A DNA stretch of 64,000 bases, taken from Sulfurimonas sp. GTDB taxonomy: Bacteria; Campylobacterota; Campylobacteria; Campylobacterales; Sulfurimonadaceae. Of the stretch, positions 44,848-52,507 are shown one piece after another (positions within the stretch are counted from its first letter, which is position 1; each line of letters opens with the position of its first letter). The translations under genes were made by a program, and so were the position numbers. The stretch covers positions 1-64,000 of the forward strand of contig JAOFSE010000001.1 in the NCBI GenBank assembly GCA_028044295.1. The letters are read 5' to 3'. The notes under the pieces were generated by a model. It made no database searches, was not told the DNA's origin, and was given only the letters and a program-made list of their open reading frames with translations.

Positions 44848-46194
44848 ATGAAAAAAATTGTATTAAATATACTACTTTTAGTTGCATCTATGCAAGCTTC
44901 TGATTCGATGGAGACATGGTTAGAGGATGGTAAAGTAAATGGTAATTTAAGATATTATTATATAGAGACACAAATAGATAGACCTAATGGTGTTGACTCT
45001 TCTGCACATGCAAATGCTATTGGTGGTCAGTTGGGTTACACAACTGGAAGCTTAAATGGGTTCAGACTTGGTGCTACGTTTATGACTACTTTAGGTTTTG
45101 CTCTTCCCAATGTTGTTGATGCATCAAATATTGGTAGAGACAACGGTGTTAGAAAAACAGGAAGTGCAAGTGGAAATATTGCACAAGATGGTTTCTCTGT
45201 TATCGGTGAAGCATTTATAGAGTATAAGTTCAAAGATTTAACAACTACTTATGGTCGTAAAGTGATAAAGACACCACTTATTCATGCAAAAGATGTTCGT
45301 ATGTTACCATCAGCAGTGCAGGGGCTTTTCTTTGACTATAAACTAAACAATAATGTAAAACTTGGCGCGTCATACTTAACACACTTCAAACAACGTACAT
45401 CAGATAGATATACAAATATAATAGAACATGTGCTTGGGGATGATACTAAGACAGTAACTGGTAGTAAATCTGGAGAAGTTATAGTTGCCAGTGCAACATA
45501 TAATGATGATAATATTGATGCAAAACTTTATAACTATTACGCAGATGACTTTATGAACGCTGTATATGTAAGTCTTGGTTTCAAAAATAAGATTAGTGAC
45601 AACCTTTCATATAAGTTTGATACTCAATATATTGGACAAAGAAGTATTGGTCATGCAGATGACTATATGAGTACGGCTGGTTCTATTACTGGTGGTAAAG
45701 AGATAGATGCAAATTTACTTGCCGCTAAAATAGGATTCAATTACAAAGAATCTGGATTATCATTTGCATTTTCTAAAGTGTTTAGTGATTCAGATAAACA
45801 TGACTCATTAGTAACACCGTGGGATGGTACTCCACTACTTACAAATATGATTACTTCAAATAGTCTTTTTGTATCTAACTATGGACAAGGTCTTAAAGCA
45901 GACAGTGTATATATAGGTGGTTCTCGTGGTGTAAAAGTAGCATATACTCAAAAGTATGATTTTACAGGGGTTAAGGGCTTTAAAAGTAGCTTAGCTTATC
46001 TGCATATAGATAATAATAACTTTGCAAAGAATGAAGATAATTATAACGCTGTTGTTGCATACTCTTACAAAAAGTATTCACTTGCTTTAAAAGGTATATG
46101 GGTAAACCATGCTAGTTCCTCTGCAGCAGATGGAACTGTAAGTCAACATGACAAACTTATACAGTATAGAGTTATAGGTAACTATAGATTCTAA
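44848..46194 (+). CDS. outer membrane porin, OprD/Campylobacter-type
   Basis: 448 residues. A signal peptide (MKKIVLNILLLVASMQA) precedes alternating beta strands, rich in Tyr, Gly, Asn and Ser, with the usual terminal aromatic (YRVIGNYRF) needed for outer-membrane insertion. GNLRYYYIETQID near 35 and the DATYGRKVIKTP-like region (TTYGRKVIKTPLI) resemble OprD-like porins of Campylobacterota. It would form a diffusion channel for small solutes. Strong promoter and terminator suggest high expression. Confidence 0.85.
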   Translation: MKKIVLNILLLVASMQASDSMETWLEDGKVNGNLRYYYIETQIDRPNGVDSSAHANAIGGQLGYTTGSLNGFRLGATFMTTLGFALPNVVDASNIGRDNGVRKTGSASGNIAQDGFSVIGEAFIEYKFKDLTTTYGRKVIKTPLIHAKDVRMLPSAVQGLFFDYKLNNNVKLGASYLTHFKQRTSDRYTNIIEHVLGDDTKTVTGSKSGEVIVASATYNDDNIDAKLYNYYADDFMNAVYVSLGFKNKISDNLSYKFDTQYIGQRSIGHADDYMSTAGSITGGKEIDANLLAAKIGFNYKESGLSFAFSKVFSDSDKHDSLVTPWDGTPLLTNMITSNSLFVSNYGQGLKADSVYIGGSRGVKVAYTQKYDFTGVKGFKSSLAYLHIDNNNFAKNEDNYNAVVAYSYKKYSLALKGIWVNHASSSAADGTVSQHDKLIQYRVIGNYRF

Positions 46195-46217
46195 TTAGAG
46201 TTATAAACTCTAATTAG
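46191..46217. terminator. hairpin formed from convergent stop codons of the porin and thiamine-binding genes
   Basis: CTAATTAGAGTT and AACTCTAATTAG pair over 12 bases with an ATA loop. The porin TAA (46192-46194) is in the first arm and the complement of the other gene's TAA (46214-46216) in the second. Confidence 0.7.
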
Positions 46218-46537
46218 TGACTTACTTCTCTATTTAATTTCTTCTCTACAGAAGCGATCTTCGTTTTTAATCTATCTTTTGTATTTTTTCTAATATCAAA
46301 CTTTAGTGATGAATATACTCTTTCACAATCTTGAACTTGCTCATAAGCTAACTCAATTATGTCTAAAGCTTCTCTAATTGTAGATGTCTCAACTACTGTT
46401 CCCATAGGAGTTAGCTGGTATGAAACACCTGATCTGTCTATAACATCTATAATCTTACTTACACTCTTTGATACAGAAGCACCATCTCTTCCATCAGTCG
46501 ATGTTGGAAACATGCTAAATTCTAGTAATACGCTCAT
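46214..46537 (-). CDS. MTH1187/YkoF-like thiamine-binding protein
   Basis: 107 residues. MSVLLEFSMFPT, SVSKIIDVIDRSGVSYQLTPMGTVVE and EALDIIELAYEQV are typical of the DUF77/MTH1187 family, ferredoxin-like fold tetramers that bind thiamine. Usually linked to thiamine transport or regulation; here a thiE-like gene is 8 kb away. AGGAG-like (TGGAG) site before the ATG. Confidence 0.88.
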   Translation of the reverse strand: MSVLLEFSMFPTSTDGRDGASVSKSVSKIIDVIDRSGVSYQLTPMGTVVETSTIREALDIIELAYEQVQDCERVYSSLKFDIRKNTKDRLKTKIASVEKKLNREVSH

Positions 46538-46579
46538 TTATAACTCCAGTTTATTAATTAGGCTGATTGTATCAAAAGA

Positions 46580-46588
46580 TGCTAAAAT
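46580..46588 (+). promoter_or_regulatory. extended -10 element for ppk2
   Basis: TGCTAAAAT, 56 bases before the start at 46644; moderate match. Confidence 0.35.
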
Positions 46589-46643
46589 AGTAATAAAAAT
46601 ATATAGATATAGTGTGATACAAAGATTTTGAGAAGGAGTGATT

Positions 46644-47462
46644 ATGGAAGAAAAGAGAGAAAAAAAAGTAAAAGTTTGGAAAAAAGAATCTACAATAGCT
46701 TATGAGCAAGAACTTGCTTTACTTCAAGTAGAATTATTAAAGTTTCAAAATTATGTTAAAAGTAGTGGGTTAAAGATATTGATGATTTTTGAAGGTAGGG
46801 ATGCTGCAGGTAAGGGTGGTACAATTAAAAGAATAACAGAACACCTAAATCCACGTGGGGCAAGGATAGTAGCTCTTGAAAAACCTAGTGATACAGAAAA
46901 AACACAATGGTATTTTCAAAGATATGTTAAGCATCTACCTAGTGCAGGCGAAATTGTGTTGTTTGATAGAAGTTGGTATAACCGTTCAATGGTTGAGCCT
47001 GTTATGGGCTTTTGTTCTGAGAGAGAACATCATAAATTTTTAAAAGATGCACCTGAATTTGAAAAGATGATAGTTGATGAAGATATAAAAATATTTAAGT
47101 TTTACTTTTCCGTATCAAAGTCTGAACAGGCTAAAAGGTTTACAGCAAGAGAGACTGACCCACTCAAACAGTATAAACTCTCTCCCGTAGATAAAGAGTC
47201 ACAAAAACTATGGAATGAATATTCGCTCGCAAAGTTTATGATGCTTAGTGCAACTCATACAGATGATGCTCCTTGGACTATAGTAAAGAGTGATAATAAG
47301 AAAAAAGCTAGAATAAACTGCATAAAGCATATATTGAATTTTGTTGAGTACCCAGATAAAATCAAATCTAAAAAAATAAAAGTAGACACTGATATCATCG
47401 TTTATGGAAGAGATGAAGCGATTTCTATGGAAAAAAAGTTTAAGTTCTCACTTAAATCATAA
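46644..47462 (+). CDS. ppk2: polyphosphate kinase 2
   Basis: 272 residues, one PPK2 domain. Walker A GRDAAGKGGTIKRI near 55, then HLNPRGARIVALEKPSDTEK, YFQRYVKHLPSAGEI and the DRSWYNRSMVEPVMGF motif. It transfers phosphate between polyphosphate and nucleoside diphosphates. A single-domain form of this length favours nucleotide phosphorylation (class I-like). ATG 46644 has AGGAG six bases upstream; a GTG two codons earlier overlaps it. Confidence 0.95.
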   Translation: MEEKREKKVKVWKKESTIAYEQELALLQVELLKFQNYVKSSGLKILMIFEGRDAAGKGGTIKRITEHLNPRGARIVALEKPSDTEKTQWYFQRYVKHLPSAGEIVLFDRSWYNRSMVEPVMGFCSEREHHKFLKDAPEFEKMIVDEDIKIFKFYFSVSKSEQAKRFTARETDPLKQYKLSPVDKESQKLWNEYSLAKFMMLSATHTDDAPWTIVKSDNKKKARINCIKHILNFVEYPDKIKSKKIKVDTDIIVYGRDEAISMEKKFKFSLKS

Positions 47463-47470
47463 AGGGTTTA

Positions 47471-47944
47471 TCAAAACTCTTCTTCTGTATTGAGAACAAC
47501 TCTTCCTAATCCATTTCGAATTCTATATCCAGCAACAGCCCAAGCTTTTAGTCCACCTTGAAGATAGGTTGCATTTTTATACCCCATATCAATAAGCGTT
47601 CTGCTAGCAAGTGCTCCTCGTGGGCCATCACGACAAAAAGACACGATAAGAGTATTTTTATCTTCAATCATCTCCATGATTCCAAATTCTAGTTGACCAC
47701 GTGTCATTTCATATGTATTAAGAGTTGGTATGGTTCCTTCAGCACGTTGTTCTATTTCTCTTATGTCTAGTACTATAAGCTCTACATCATCATCAATCAT
47801 CTCTTTTAATTCTAAGGGAGTAACTGCTCTTACCGTAGCATACGATTCTTGAATGATTCTATTTCTTTGAGAGAAGTCATATCCTATACTACATGTAGAC
47901 AAAATTAAGAGTAAAAGTAATATCTTTATATAGTTATTAATCAT
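47471..47944 (-). CDS. exported rhodanese-like protein
   Basis: 157 residues with an N-terminal signal sequence or anchor (INNYIKILLLLLILSTCS). The rhodanese domain has VLDIREIEQRAEGTIP, the active-site Cys in SFCRDGPRGALAS and the closing GYKNATYLQGGLKAWAVAGY. It would handle persulfide sulfur in the periplasm, fitting a sulfur-oxidising life. The ATG at 47944 has AAGGAAAT upstream; the frame extends seven codons further without a ribosome site. Confidence 0.88.
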   Translation of the reverse strand: MINNYIKILLLLLILSTCSIGYDFSQRNRIIQESYATVRAVTPLELKEMIDDDVELIVLDIREIEQRAEGTIPTLNTYEMTRGQLEFGIMEMIEDKNTLIVSFCRDGPRGALASRTLIDMGYKNATYLQGGLKAWAVAGYRIRNGLGRVVLNTEEEF

Positions 47945-48005
47945 ATATTTCCTTGGTTTTCTCAATAATATATTATTATTGTTTGATTTTTAAATATATA
48001 TTATT

Positions 48006-48539
48006 TTAAAACATATTGACTACACCGTAGTCAAGTAACTCTTCATATTGTGCTTCTGTCAAAATTGATTTCACTTTTTGAATACATTTTAAATGTGCTT
48101 TTGTCATTTCTGTTCTAAGTTTTGCGATTTCATCTACTATAGGGAAAAGTAATGCTGCATCTTTAGAATTATATTTTAATCCAATTTCATCAACTAGCTG
48201 CATTTCTAAAGTTTTAATCTTTTTAGCCATTTTAACCAGTCTTGGAAAATTACCATTTCTAAAAGTAACTAGATTGTCGATCTGAACTTGAGTTAACTCT
48301 AAGTTTGAAGAACTTGGGTTGTAAAGGCTTAGACCAACTAGGAATGGAAGATTTTTTGGAATTAAAAAATAATCTTTGGGCATATTCTCTTTTGAGGTAA
48401 AGGGACCTGCCTCACCAGCAATCTCTTGAGCTTTCATAAAGTCAGCAATTGGTGCTTTTAAATTAGGCTTAGCTAATAAATTAGATGTAAAAAGCAGTAA
48501 TAAACTTACAAATATTTTAGTTGTTATCAATGATTTCAT
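48006..48539 (-). CDS. periplasmic LTxxQ-motif protein (Spy/CpxP-like)
   Basis: 177 residues with a signal peptide (MKSLITTKIFVSLLLLFTSNLLA). Two LTxxQ motifs are seen, ELTQVQIDNL and ILTEAQYEELLDYG, separated by a long amphipathic helix, as in the Spy, CpxP and ZraP family of periplasmic stress chaperones or sensors. It is slightly longer than those. The start at 48539 has AAGGAAAT upstream; the frame extends to 48587 without support. Divergent from a small membrane protein 17 bases away. Confidence 0.72.
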   Translation of the reverse strand: MKSLITTKIFVSLLLLFTSNLLAKPNLKAPIADFMKAQEIAGEAGPFTSKENMPKDYFLIPKNLPFLVGLSLYNPSSSNLELTQVQIDNLVTFRNGNFPRLVKMAKKIKTLEMQLVDEIGLKYNSKDAALLFPIVDEIAKLRTEMTKAHLKCIQKVKSILTEAQYEELLDYGVVNMF

Positions 48540-48556
48540 ATTATTTCCTTTTGTAT

Positions 48557-48745
48557 ATGATAGCAATCTTTTTAACTGCCGCAGCAATTATATTAGCTTC
48601 GACACTTTTAGCAGGAGATGCAGTATTTGGTGGTCTTGGGGTCGCTTTGATATTTGGTACTGTTTCAGCTGTAATTGCATCACTTATGGTAGTACCTATA
48701 TTGTTATTTCAATCTGATTTAAAGAAACACTTTAAATTAGATTGA
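48557..48745 (+). CDS. small two-pass membrane protein, hypothetical
   Basis: 62 residues: IAIFLTAAAIILASTLL and a second hydrophobic segment (LGVALIFGTVSAVIASLMVVPILLF), ending in FQSDLKKHFKLD. No Shine-Dalgarno precedes the ATG, and it starts 17 bases from the divergent LTxxQ gene, so expression is uncertain. The composition and convincing membrane profile favour a real gene. Confidence 0.45.
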   Translation: MIAIFLTAAAIILASTLLAGDAVFGGLGVALIFGTVSAVIASLMVVPILLFQSDLKKHFKLD

Positions 48746-48752
48746 GTTTTGG

Positions 48753-49535
48753 TTATTGAAACGAAGTTCCACCGTCGATAACGATAGCTTGGCCAGTTAA
48801 CCATGAAGCTGCATCCGAACAAAGAAATGAACATGCACCAGTTAAGTCTGTCGCATCACCCATACGGCTTAGAGGAGAACGTTTAACAACTTCTGCTTTT
48901 ACTTCTTCGTAGTTAGGGAAAGCTTTTAATGCATCTGTATCTATTGGGCCACCACTTACTGCATTAACACGAATGTTTTTCTCACCAAGTTCTGCAGCGG
49001 CATATCTAACCATAGTCTCAACTGCAGCTTTATTTGTACCATGACCTGAATAGTTTGGAGTATAAACTAAGTTTCCAGTAGAACTCATTGAAATGATACT
49101 ACCTCCACCTACTTTTTCCATACGTTTAGCAGCTTCTTGAGCACCAACAACAAATGCTTCAACAGTAGCCGTATATATGTTCCCAAGACCTTTTGGTTTT
49201 AGTCTCATAAATGGAGCAAACCCACCAACAACAGCACGACCTGAAATAATAGCGTTAGATATGAAGTAGTCTAGTCTATCAAAGTCTTCATCAAACTCTT
49301 TATAAACATCTTTATAAGTTAATGGCTCTAATATATTTAGTTTATAAGCTTTAGACTTAATGCCATATTTTGACTCTATATCAGCAATGATTTCATTTGC
49401 TGTATCAGCACTTGAAGCATATGTAAATGCTACATCACAACCCTTAGAAGCAAATTCGTAAACGATTGCTTTACCAATTCCACGAGTTCCACCACTAATA
49501 AATAAAGTCTTTCCTGTCATTGTCTTTTCGCTCAT
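48753..49535 (-). CDS. enoyl-ACP reductase, FabL-like SDR
   Basis: 260 residues. SDR cofactor loop ISGGTRGIGKAI, then SNAIIS, SMSS, and NYSGHGTNKAAVE. The Tyr-x6-Lys spacing is that of enoyl-ACP reductases (FabI, FabL) in place of the Tyr-x3-Lys of classical SDRs. NAVSGGPIDTDALKAFPN matches the FabL signature recalled from Bacillus. It would reduce enoyl-ACP in fatty-acid synthesis with NADPH. Its start overlaps the dapA stop. The pair with dapA is conserved in Campylobacter and Helicobacter. Confidence 0.8.
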   Translation of the reverse strand: MSEKTMTGKTLFISGGTRGIGKAIVYEFASKGCDVAFTYASSADTANEIIADIESKYGIKSKAYKLNILEPLTYKDVYKEFDEDFDRLDYFISNAIISGRAVVGGFAPFMRLKPKGLGNIYTATVEAFVVGAQEAAKRMEKVGGGSIISMSSTGNLVYTPNYSGHGTNKAAVETMVRYAAAELGEKNIRVNAVSGGPIDTDALKAFPNYEEVKAEVVKRSPLSRMGDATDLTGACSFLCSDAASWLTGQAIVIDGGTSFQ

Positions 49536-50428
49536 TATAGTCCTTTAATGTCGTAATTTTTCATTACTTCTTCGATTTTTTTCATACTCTCTAAACTTGG
49601 AGCAACAAGTGGAAGTCTATACTCTAGGGTATCAATTAGTCCAGCTATGTACATAGCAGCTTTAATAGGCATAGGGTTAGCTTCACAAAACATTACTGAG
49701 TTTAGTGGGTAAAGCATATCATTTATAGCTTTAGCACCTGCAAAGTCATCAGACAGAGCTTTACGAACTAGTTCACTTTTTAAATCAGGTACAAGGTTTG
49801 AAGTTACAGAGGTAATTCCTGCTCCACCATTAGCTAAAATAGGATAATCAATAGCGTCATCACCTGAAAATACTTTTAAATCAGGTCTACGAGAAAGAAG
49901 TTCTACTGCTCTATCTAAAGAGCCAGTCGCCTCTTTGATACCATAGATATTTTCAATATCATCAAAAAGTCTTATTACAGTATCTGCAGATATATCTACG
50001 ACTGTACGACCTGGTACATTATAAAGCATAAATGGAAGCTCAGGTACAGACTCTGCGATTGCTTTATAATGTTGGTAAAGACCTTCTTGCGATGGTTTTA
50101 CATAGTATGGAGCTACTGAAAATATAGCATCAACACCACATTCTTGTGCATTTTTTGCAGCAAGTATCGCTTCAGATGTTGAATTACTTCCTGCACCTGC
50201 AAGAACTTTTGTATTAGTTCCTTTACAGACCTCTACAGCAATTTGCATACATCTTTTATCTTCATCTGATGATAAAGTAGCACTCTCACCCGTAGTTCCA
50301 ACTGGACAAACTGCGTCCATACCGTTGTTGATCTGTCTTTTTATAAGTGCAGCATATGACTGCTCGTCTAATTTTCCATTTTTAAATGGTGTTATTAGTG
50401 CTGTTGAAGAACCAGTTACTATATTCAT
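49535..50428 (-). CDS. dapA: 4-hydroxy-tetrahydrodipicolinate synthase
   Basis: 297 residues. GSSTALITPFKNGKLDEQ at the start, CPVGTTGESATLS, YYVKPSQEGLYQHY, LYNVPGRT with the catalytic Tyr, and the Schiff-base Lys in YGIKEATGSL. It condenses pyruvate with aspartate semialdehyde in lysine and peptidoglycan diaminopimelate synthesis. Overlaps the FabL-like gene. Confidence 0.97.
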   Translation of the reverse strand: MNIVTGSSTALITPFKNGKLDEQSYAALIKRQINNGMDAVCPVGTTGESATLSSDEDKRCMQIAVEVCKGTNTKVLAGAGSNSTSEAILAAKNAQECGVDAIFSVAPYYVKPSQEGLYQHYKAIAESVPELPFMLYNVPGRTVVDISADTVIRLFDDIENIYGIKEATGSLDRAVELLSRRPDLKVFSGDDAIDYPILANGGAGITSVTSNLVPDLKSELVRKALSDDFAGAKAINDMLYPLNSVMFCEANPMPIKAAMYIAGLIDTLEYRLPLVAPSLESMKKIEEVMKNYDIKGL

Positions 50429-50484
50429 CTAGGTAGCCTTATTAAATTTATACGCGATTATATCCAAAAAGTGTTGAATTTTAT

Positions 50485-50940
50485 TTAATTTAAGAATATG
50501 GCTAGTTCAATTCTATTTTTAATAGAAAGTTTTTTATAGACTGAAGAAAGGTGTTTTTTTATAGTTATTTCTTGCAGATTTAGTAGTGAAGCTATTTCTT
50601 TATTTGAGTTCCCCTCAGATACTAATATAGCACACTCTTTTTCATGTTGAGTAAGTTGATTTAGTTTTGTATCTTTTTGTTCTGTTTGCAGACTTTGTTT
50701 TGTTATGTTTTTTATCAGGTGTTGGGCTAATTCTGGATATATCCATACATTGTTACTTATTATAACTTCTATGGCTTGCACTAACAGTGTAGGGTGCATA
50801 TAGGCATTACCATAACCCTGAACACCAGCTTGAAGTAATTCTGTTCCTTTTAAAAAATTAACATTGTTTGTAAGTGCTAAAATCTTCAAGTCTTTATAGT
50901 CGGTTAAAAGATAGGTAATTATTCCAATTGACTTTGACAT
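50485..50940 (-). CDS. LuxR/NarL-type regulator with a partial receiver
   Basis: 151 residues. The C-terminal HTH is complete (LTQHEKECAILVSEGNSNKE through VYKKLSIKNRIELAI). The N-terminal part (YKDLKILALTNNVNFLKGTE, AGVQGYGNA, IISNNVWIYPELAQ) matches only the second half of a receiver domain, from about alpha-3 onward; the acidic pocket and phospho-acceptor Asp are missing. AAGGA precedes the ATG, so this short form appears to be the real product, not a truncation artefact. It may act without phosphorylation, or by binding a partner. It is divergent from the NYN-like gene across palindromes. Confidence 0.75.
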   Translation of the reverse strand: MSKSIGIITYLLTDYKDLKILALTNNVNFLKGTELLQAGVQGYGNAYMHPTLLVQAIEVIISNNVWIYPELAQHLIKNITKQSLQTEQKDTKLNQLTQHEKECAILVSEGNSNKEIASLLNLQEITIKKHLSSVYKKLSIKNRIELAIFLN

Positions 50941-50983
50941 GATAAATCCTTATAGTTACTATTAATTATTACGTATAGTATCA

Positions 50984-51020
50984 ATTATATATAATAAATG
51001 TATATTATACGAAAGTATAA
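50984..51020. promoter_or_regulatory. two palindromes in the divergent regulator promoter region
   Basis: ATTATATATAAT (50984-50995) is a perfect 12-base palindrome, and TTATAC-gaaa-GTATAA (51005-51020) is a six-base inverted repeat with a four-base spacer. Both lie between the LuxR-type gene and the NYN-like gene, where an autoregulatory site would be expected. In very AT-rich DNA the first could be chance. Confidence 0.4.
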
Positions 51021-51024
51021 ATGA

Positions 51025-51030
51025 TATAAT
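51025..51030 (+). promoter_or_regulatory. -10 element implying a leaderless transcript
   Basis: TATAAT ends eight bases before the ATG at 51038, so transcription should begin at or next to the start codon. No Shine-Dalgarno is present between them. Confidence 0.5.
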
Positions 51031-51037
51031 TATCTCA

Positions 51038-51775
51038 ATGAAAAAGATAATAATAAATAAAAAATTTTACGGTAAAGTCGAACTAGCAGATAGTAAAAAT
51101 GCTTATCAACAATTTGTATCTTTAATGAATGCTTTTAAAAAGAAAGAAGATATAACACTTAGAACAATATTTTCTCAAAAAAGAATCAAAAGACTTCAAA
51201 GTGAGAGAACACCATCTTATAGATATACTCTATCTGAACTAGATATGTTTATAGAAATTGGTAAGCTTCTAAAATACTCATATAGTGAGGCTGAAAAACT
51301 CAAAGAAACTATTGAATTTTTAAATGACAGTGCACAAGTTAATTTAGATATATCAAAAAACCTATCTCTTTTTAACAAACCAAAAGCATCTAAAACAAAA
51401 AATAGTTATCTGTTTTGGGATATTGAAAATTTTTCAAATGTATCTCCAATGTTTATTCATGTGATAGAACCGCATGAGATAGAAGATGAGAACATATATA
51501 TATCATGTAATCCAGACTCACTTTGGCTTTTTAAAGCAGAGTGGGAAGCTGATTTATATGATTTTTCTAAAACACTCAACTCTTTTAATTTTACTAAGTG
51601 CGACCATGGTAAGAATGTGGCTGATGGTGTCCTACTGAAGAACTTTCAGGATCTGAATTTAAGAGAATCAGACATATATGTTCTTACATACGATAGAGAT
51701 TTGAAGGAGAGGTTTAAAGCTTCTTGTGACAAGAGTAATAACATGTATGTGCTAGAGAGAAAAATTTTAAACTAG
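51038..51775 (+). CDS. NYN/PIN-like nuclease domain protein (candidate)
   Basis: 245 residues. The first 125 are helical, basic and unassigned. From residue about 128, NSYLFWDIENFSNV matches the opening of a NYN domain (DxEN), KNVADGVLLKNF resembles its second acidic motif, and SDIYVLTYDRDLKERF the third strand with Asp. NYN proteins are metal-dependent ribonucleases of the PIN-like class. The acidic triad looks plausible but unproven. It lies in the accessory block between dapA and the M16 peptidase, divergent from a LuxR-type regulator, and may be leaderless. Confidence 0.55.
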   Translation: MKKIIINKKFYGKVELADSKNAYQQFVSLMNAFKKKEDITLRTIFSQKRIKRLQSERTPSYRYTLSELDMFIEIGKLLKYSYSEAEKLKETIEFLNDSAQVNLDISKNLSLFNKPKASKTKNSYLFWDIENFSNVSPMFIHVIEPHEIEDENIYISCNPDSLWLFKAEWEADLYDFSKTLNSFNFTKCDHGKNVADGVLLKNFQDLNLRESDIYVLTYDRDLKERFKASCDKSNNMYVLERKILN

Positions 51776-51789
51776 TATTTAAAATTTTT
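51760..51789. terminator. AT-only hairpin at convergent stop codons
   Basis: AAAAATTTTAAA and TTTAAAATTTTT pair over 12 bases around a six-base loop that holds the NYN-like gene's TAG; the opposite gene's TAA begins in the second arm. Ends in a T-run on both strands, as expected of a bidirectional terminator. Confidence 0.65.
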
Positions 51790-52411
51790 GTTTTTTATCT
51801 CTTATTAGTATGTTTTTCGTACTCCAATTTAATATCTTGAAGTCAGCGTTTATAGCATTCAAATGTAATTCGTATACTAAATCAGATTTGTTTACTGAAT
51901 TCTTCTTAATCTTTTTGGCTTTGGCTTTTGACTCTTGAAGTATCTCAGCTAGTGACTGGGTATTTATATCTATGTCATTACATAAAACATTGTCATACAT
52001 CAGCTTATCAAAGATTCTTTTTTCGTCTAAAGGTTCATCATTTATATCAGATATACTTTCTTCTTCTATCAAGTTCGTGATAGCTCCAACAAATAGTAAT
52101 CTATCATAGTTTACACTGTTACTCTCTATAGCAGATTCTATTTTTTGTATGAGTTCTTTCGTTGTTATTTCACCTTTTTGAGAAAAGACTTTATCACCTT
52201 TGAGTGATGTTAAAAACATTCTACTAAAGAAGTTACCGTTTATAGCATTGTTTCCTTCTATTACACGACTTCGAGCCCCTGGATAACTTCCATACATAGT
52301 ATCACCTGGAAAACATTGGTTGTAGACGCTTAAAGTAGTGTTTAAAATACTATCATTTGCACTTAAATAGTGTGGAGTTATAATTGTAAGTATAAGTATA
52401 GTTTTTGTCAA
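51779..52411 (-). CDS. exported protein with caspase-like C-terminal-half segment (candidate)
   Basis: 210 residues, signal-like N-terminus (ILILTIITPHYLSA). Residues about 40-95, PGARSRVIEGNNAINGNFFS then LTSLKGDKVFSQKGEITTKEL, resemble the end of caspase-like (C14) domains, where a gly-rich G-x-F, LxGxA and G-x-IT-x-EL series follows the catalytic Cys. The His-Gly and Cys parts are absent, so it would be inactive. The rest is helical and unassigned. TTG start, about 15 bases after AAGGAA, is uncertain. A full caspase-family gene lies at 56584. Confidence 0.45.
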   Translation of the reverse strand: MTKTILILTIITPHYLSANDSILNTTLSVYNQCFPGDTMYGSYPGARSRVIEGNNAINGNFFSRMFLTSLKGDKVFSQKGEITTKELIQKIESAIESNSVNYDRLLFVGAITNLIEEESISDINDEPLDEKRIFDKLMYDNVLCNDIDINTQSLAEILQESKAKAKKIKKNSVNKSDLVYELHLNAINADFKILNWSTKNILIRDKKQKF

Positions 52412-52507
52412 TAAATTGATGTGAAGTTCCTTATGGCTTGATTTGGATATAATTTTATCAGATAATCTATTTAACTAGGATAAAGTATATATTTATGATT
52501 TTTTTTT

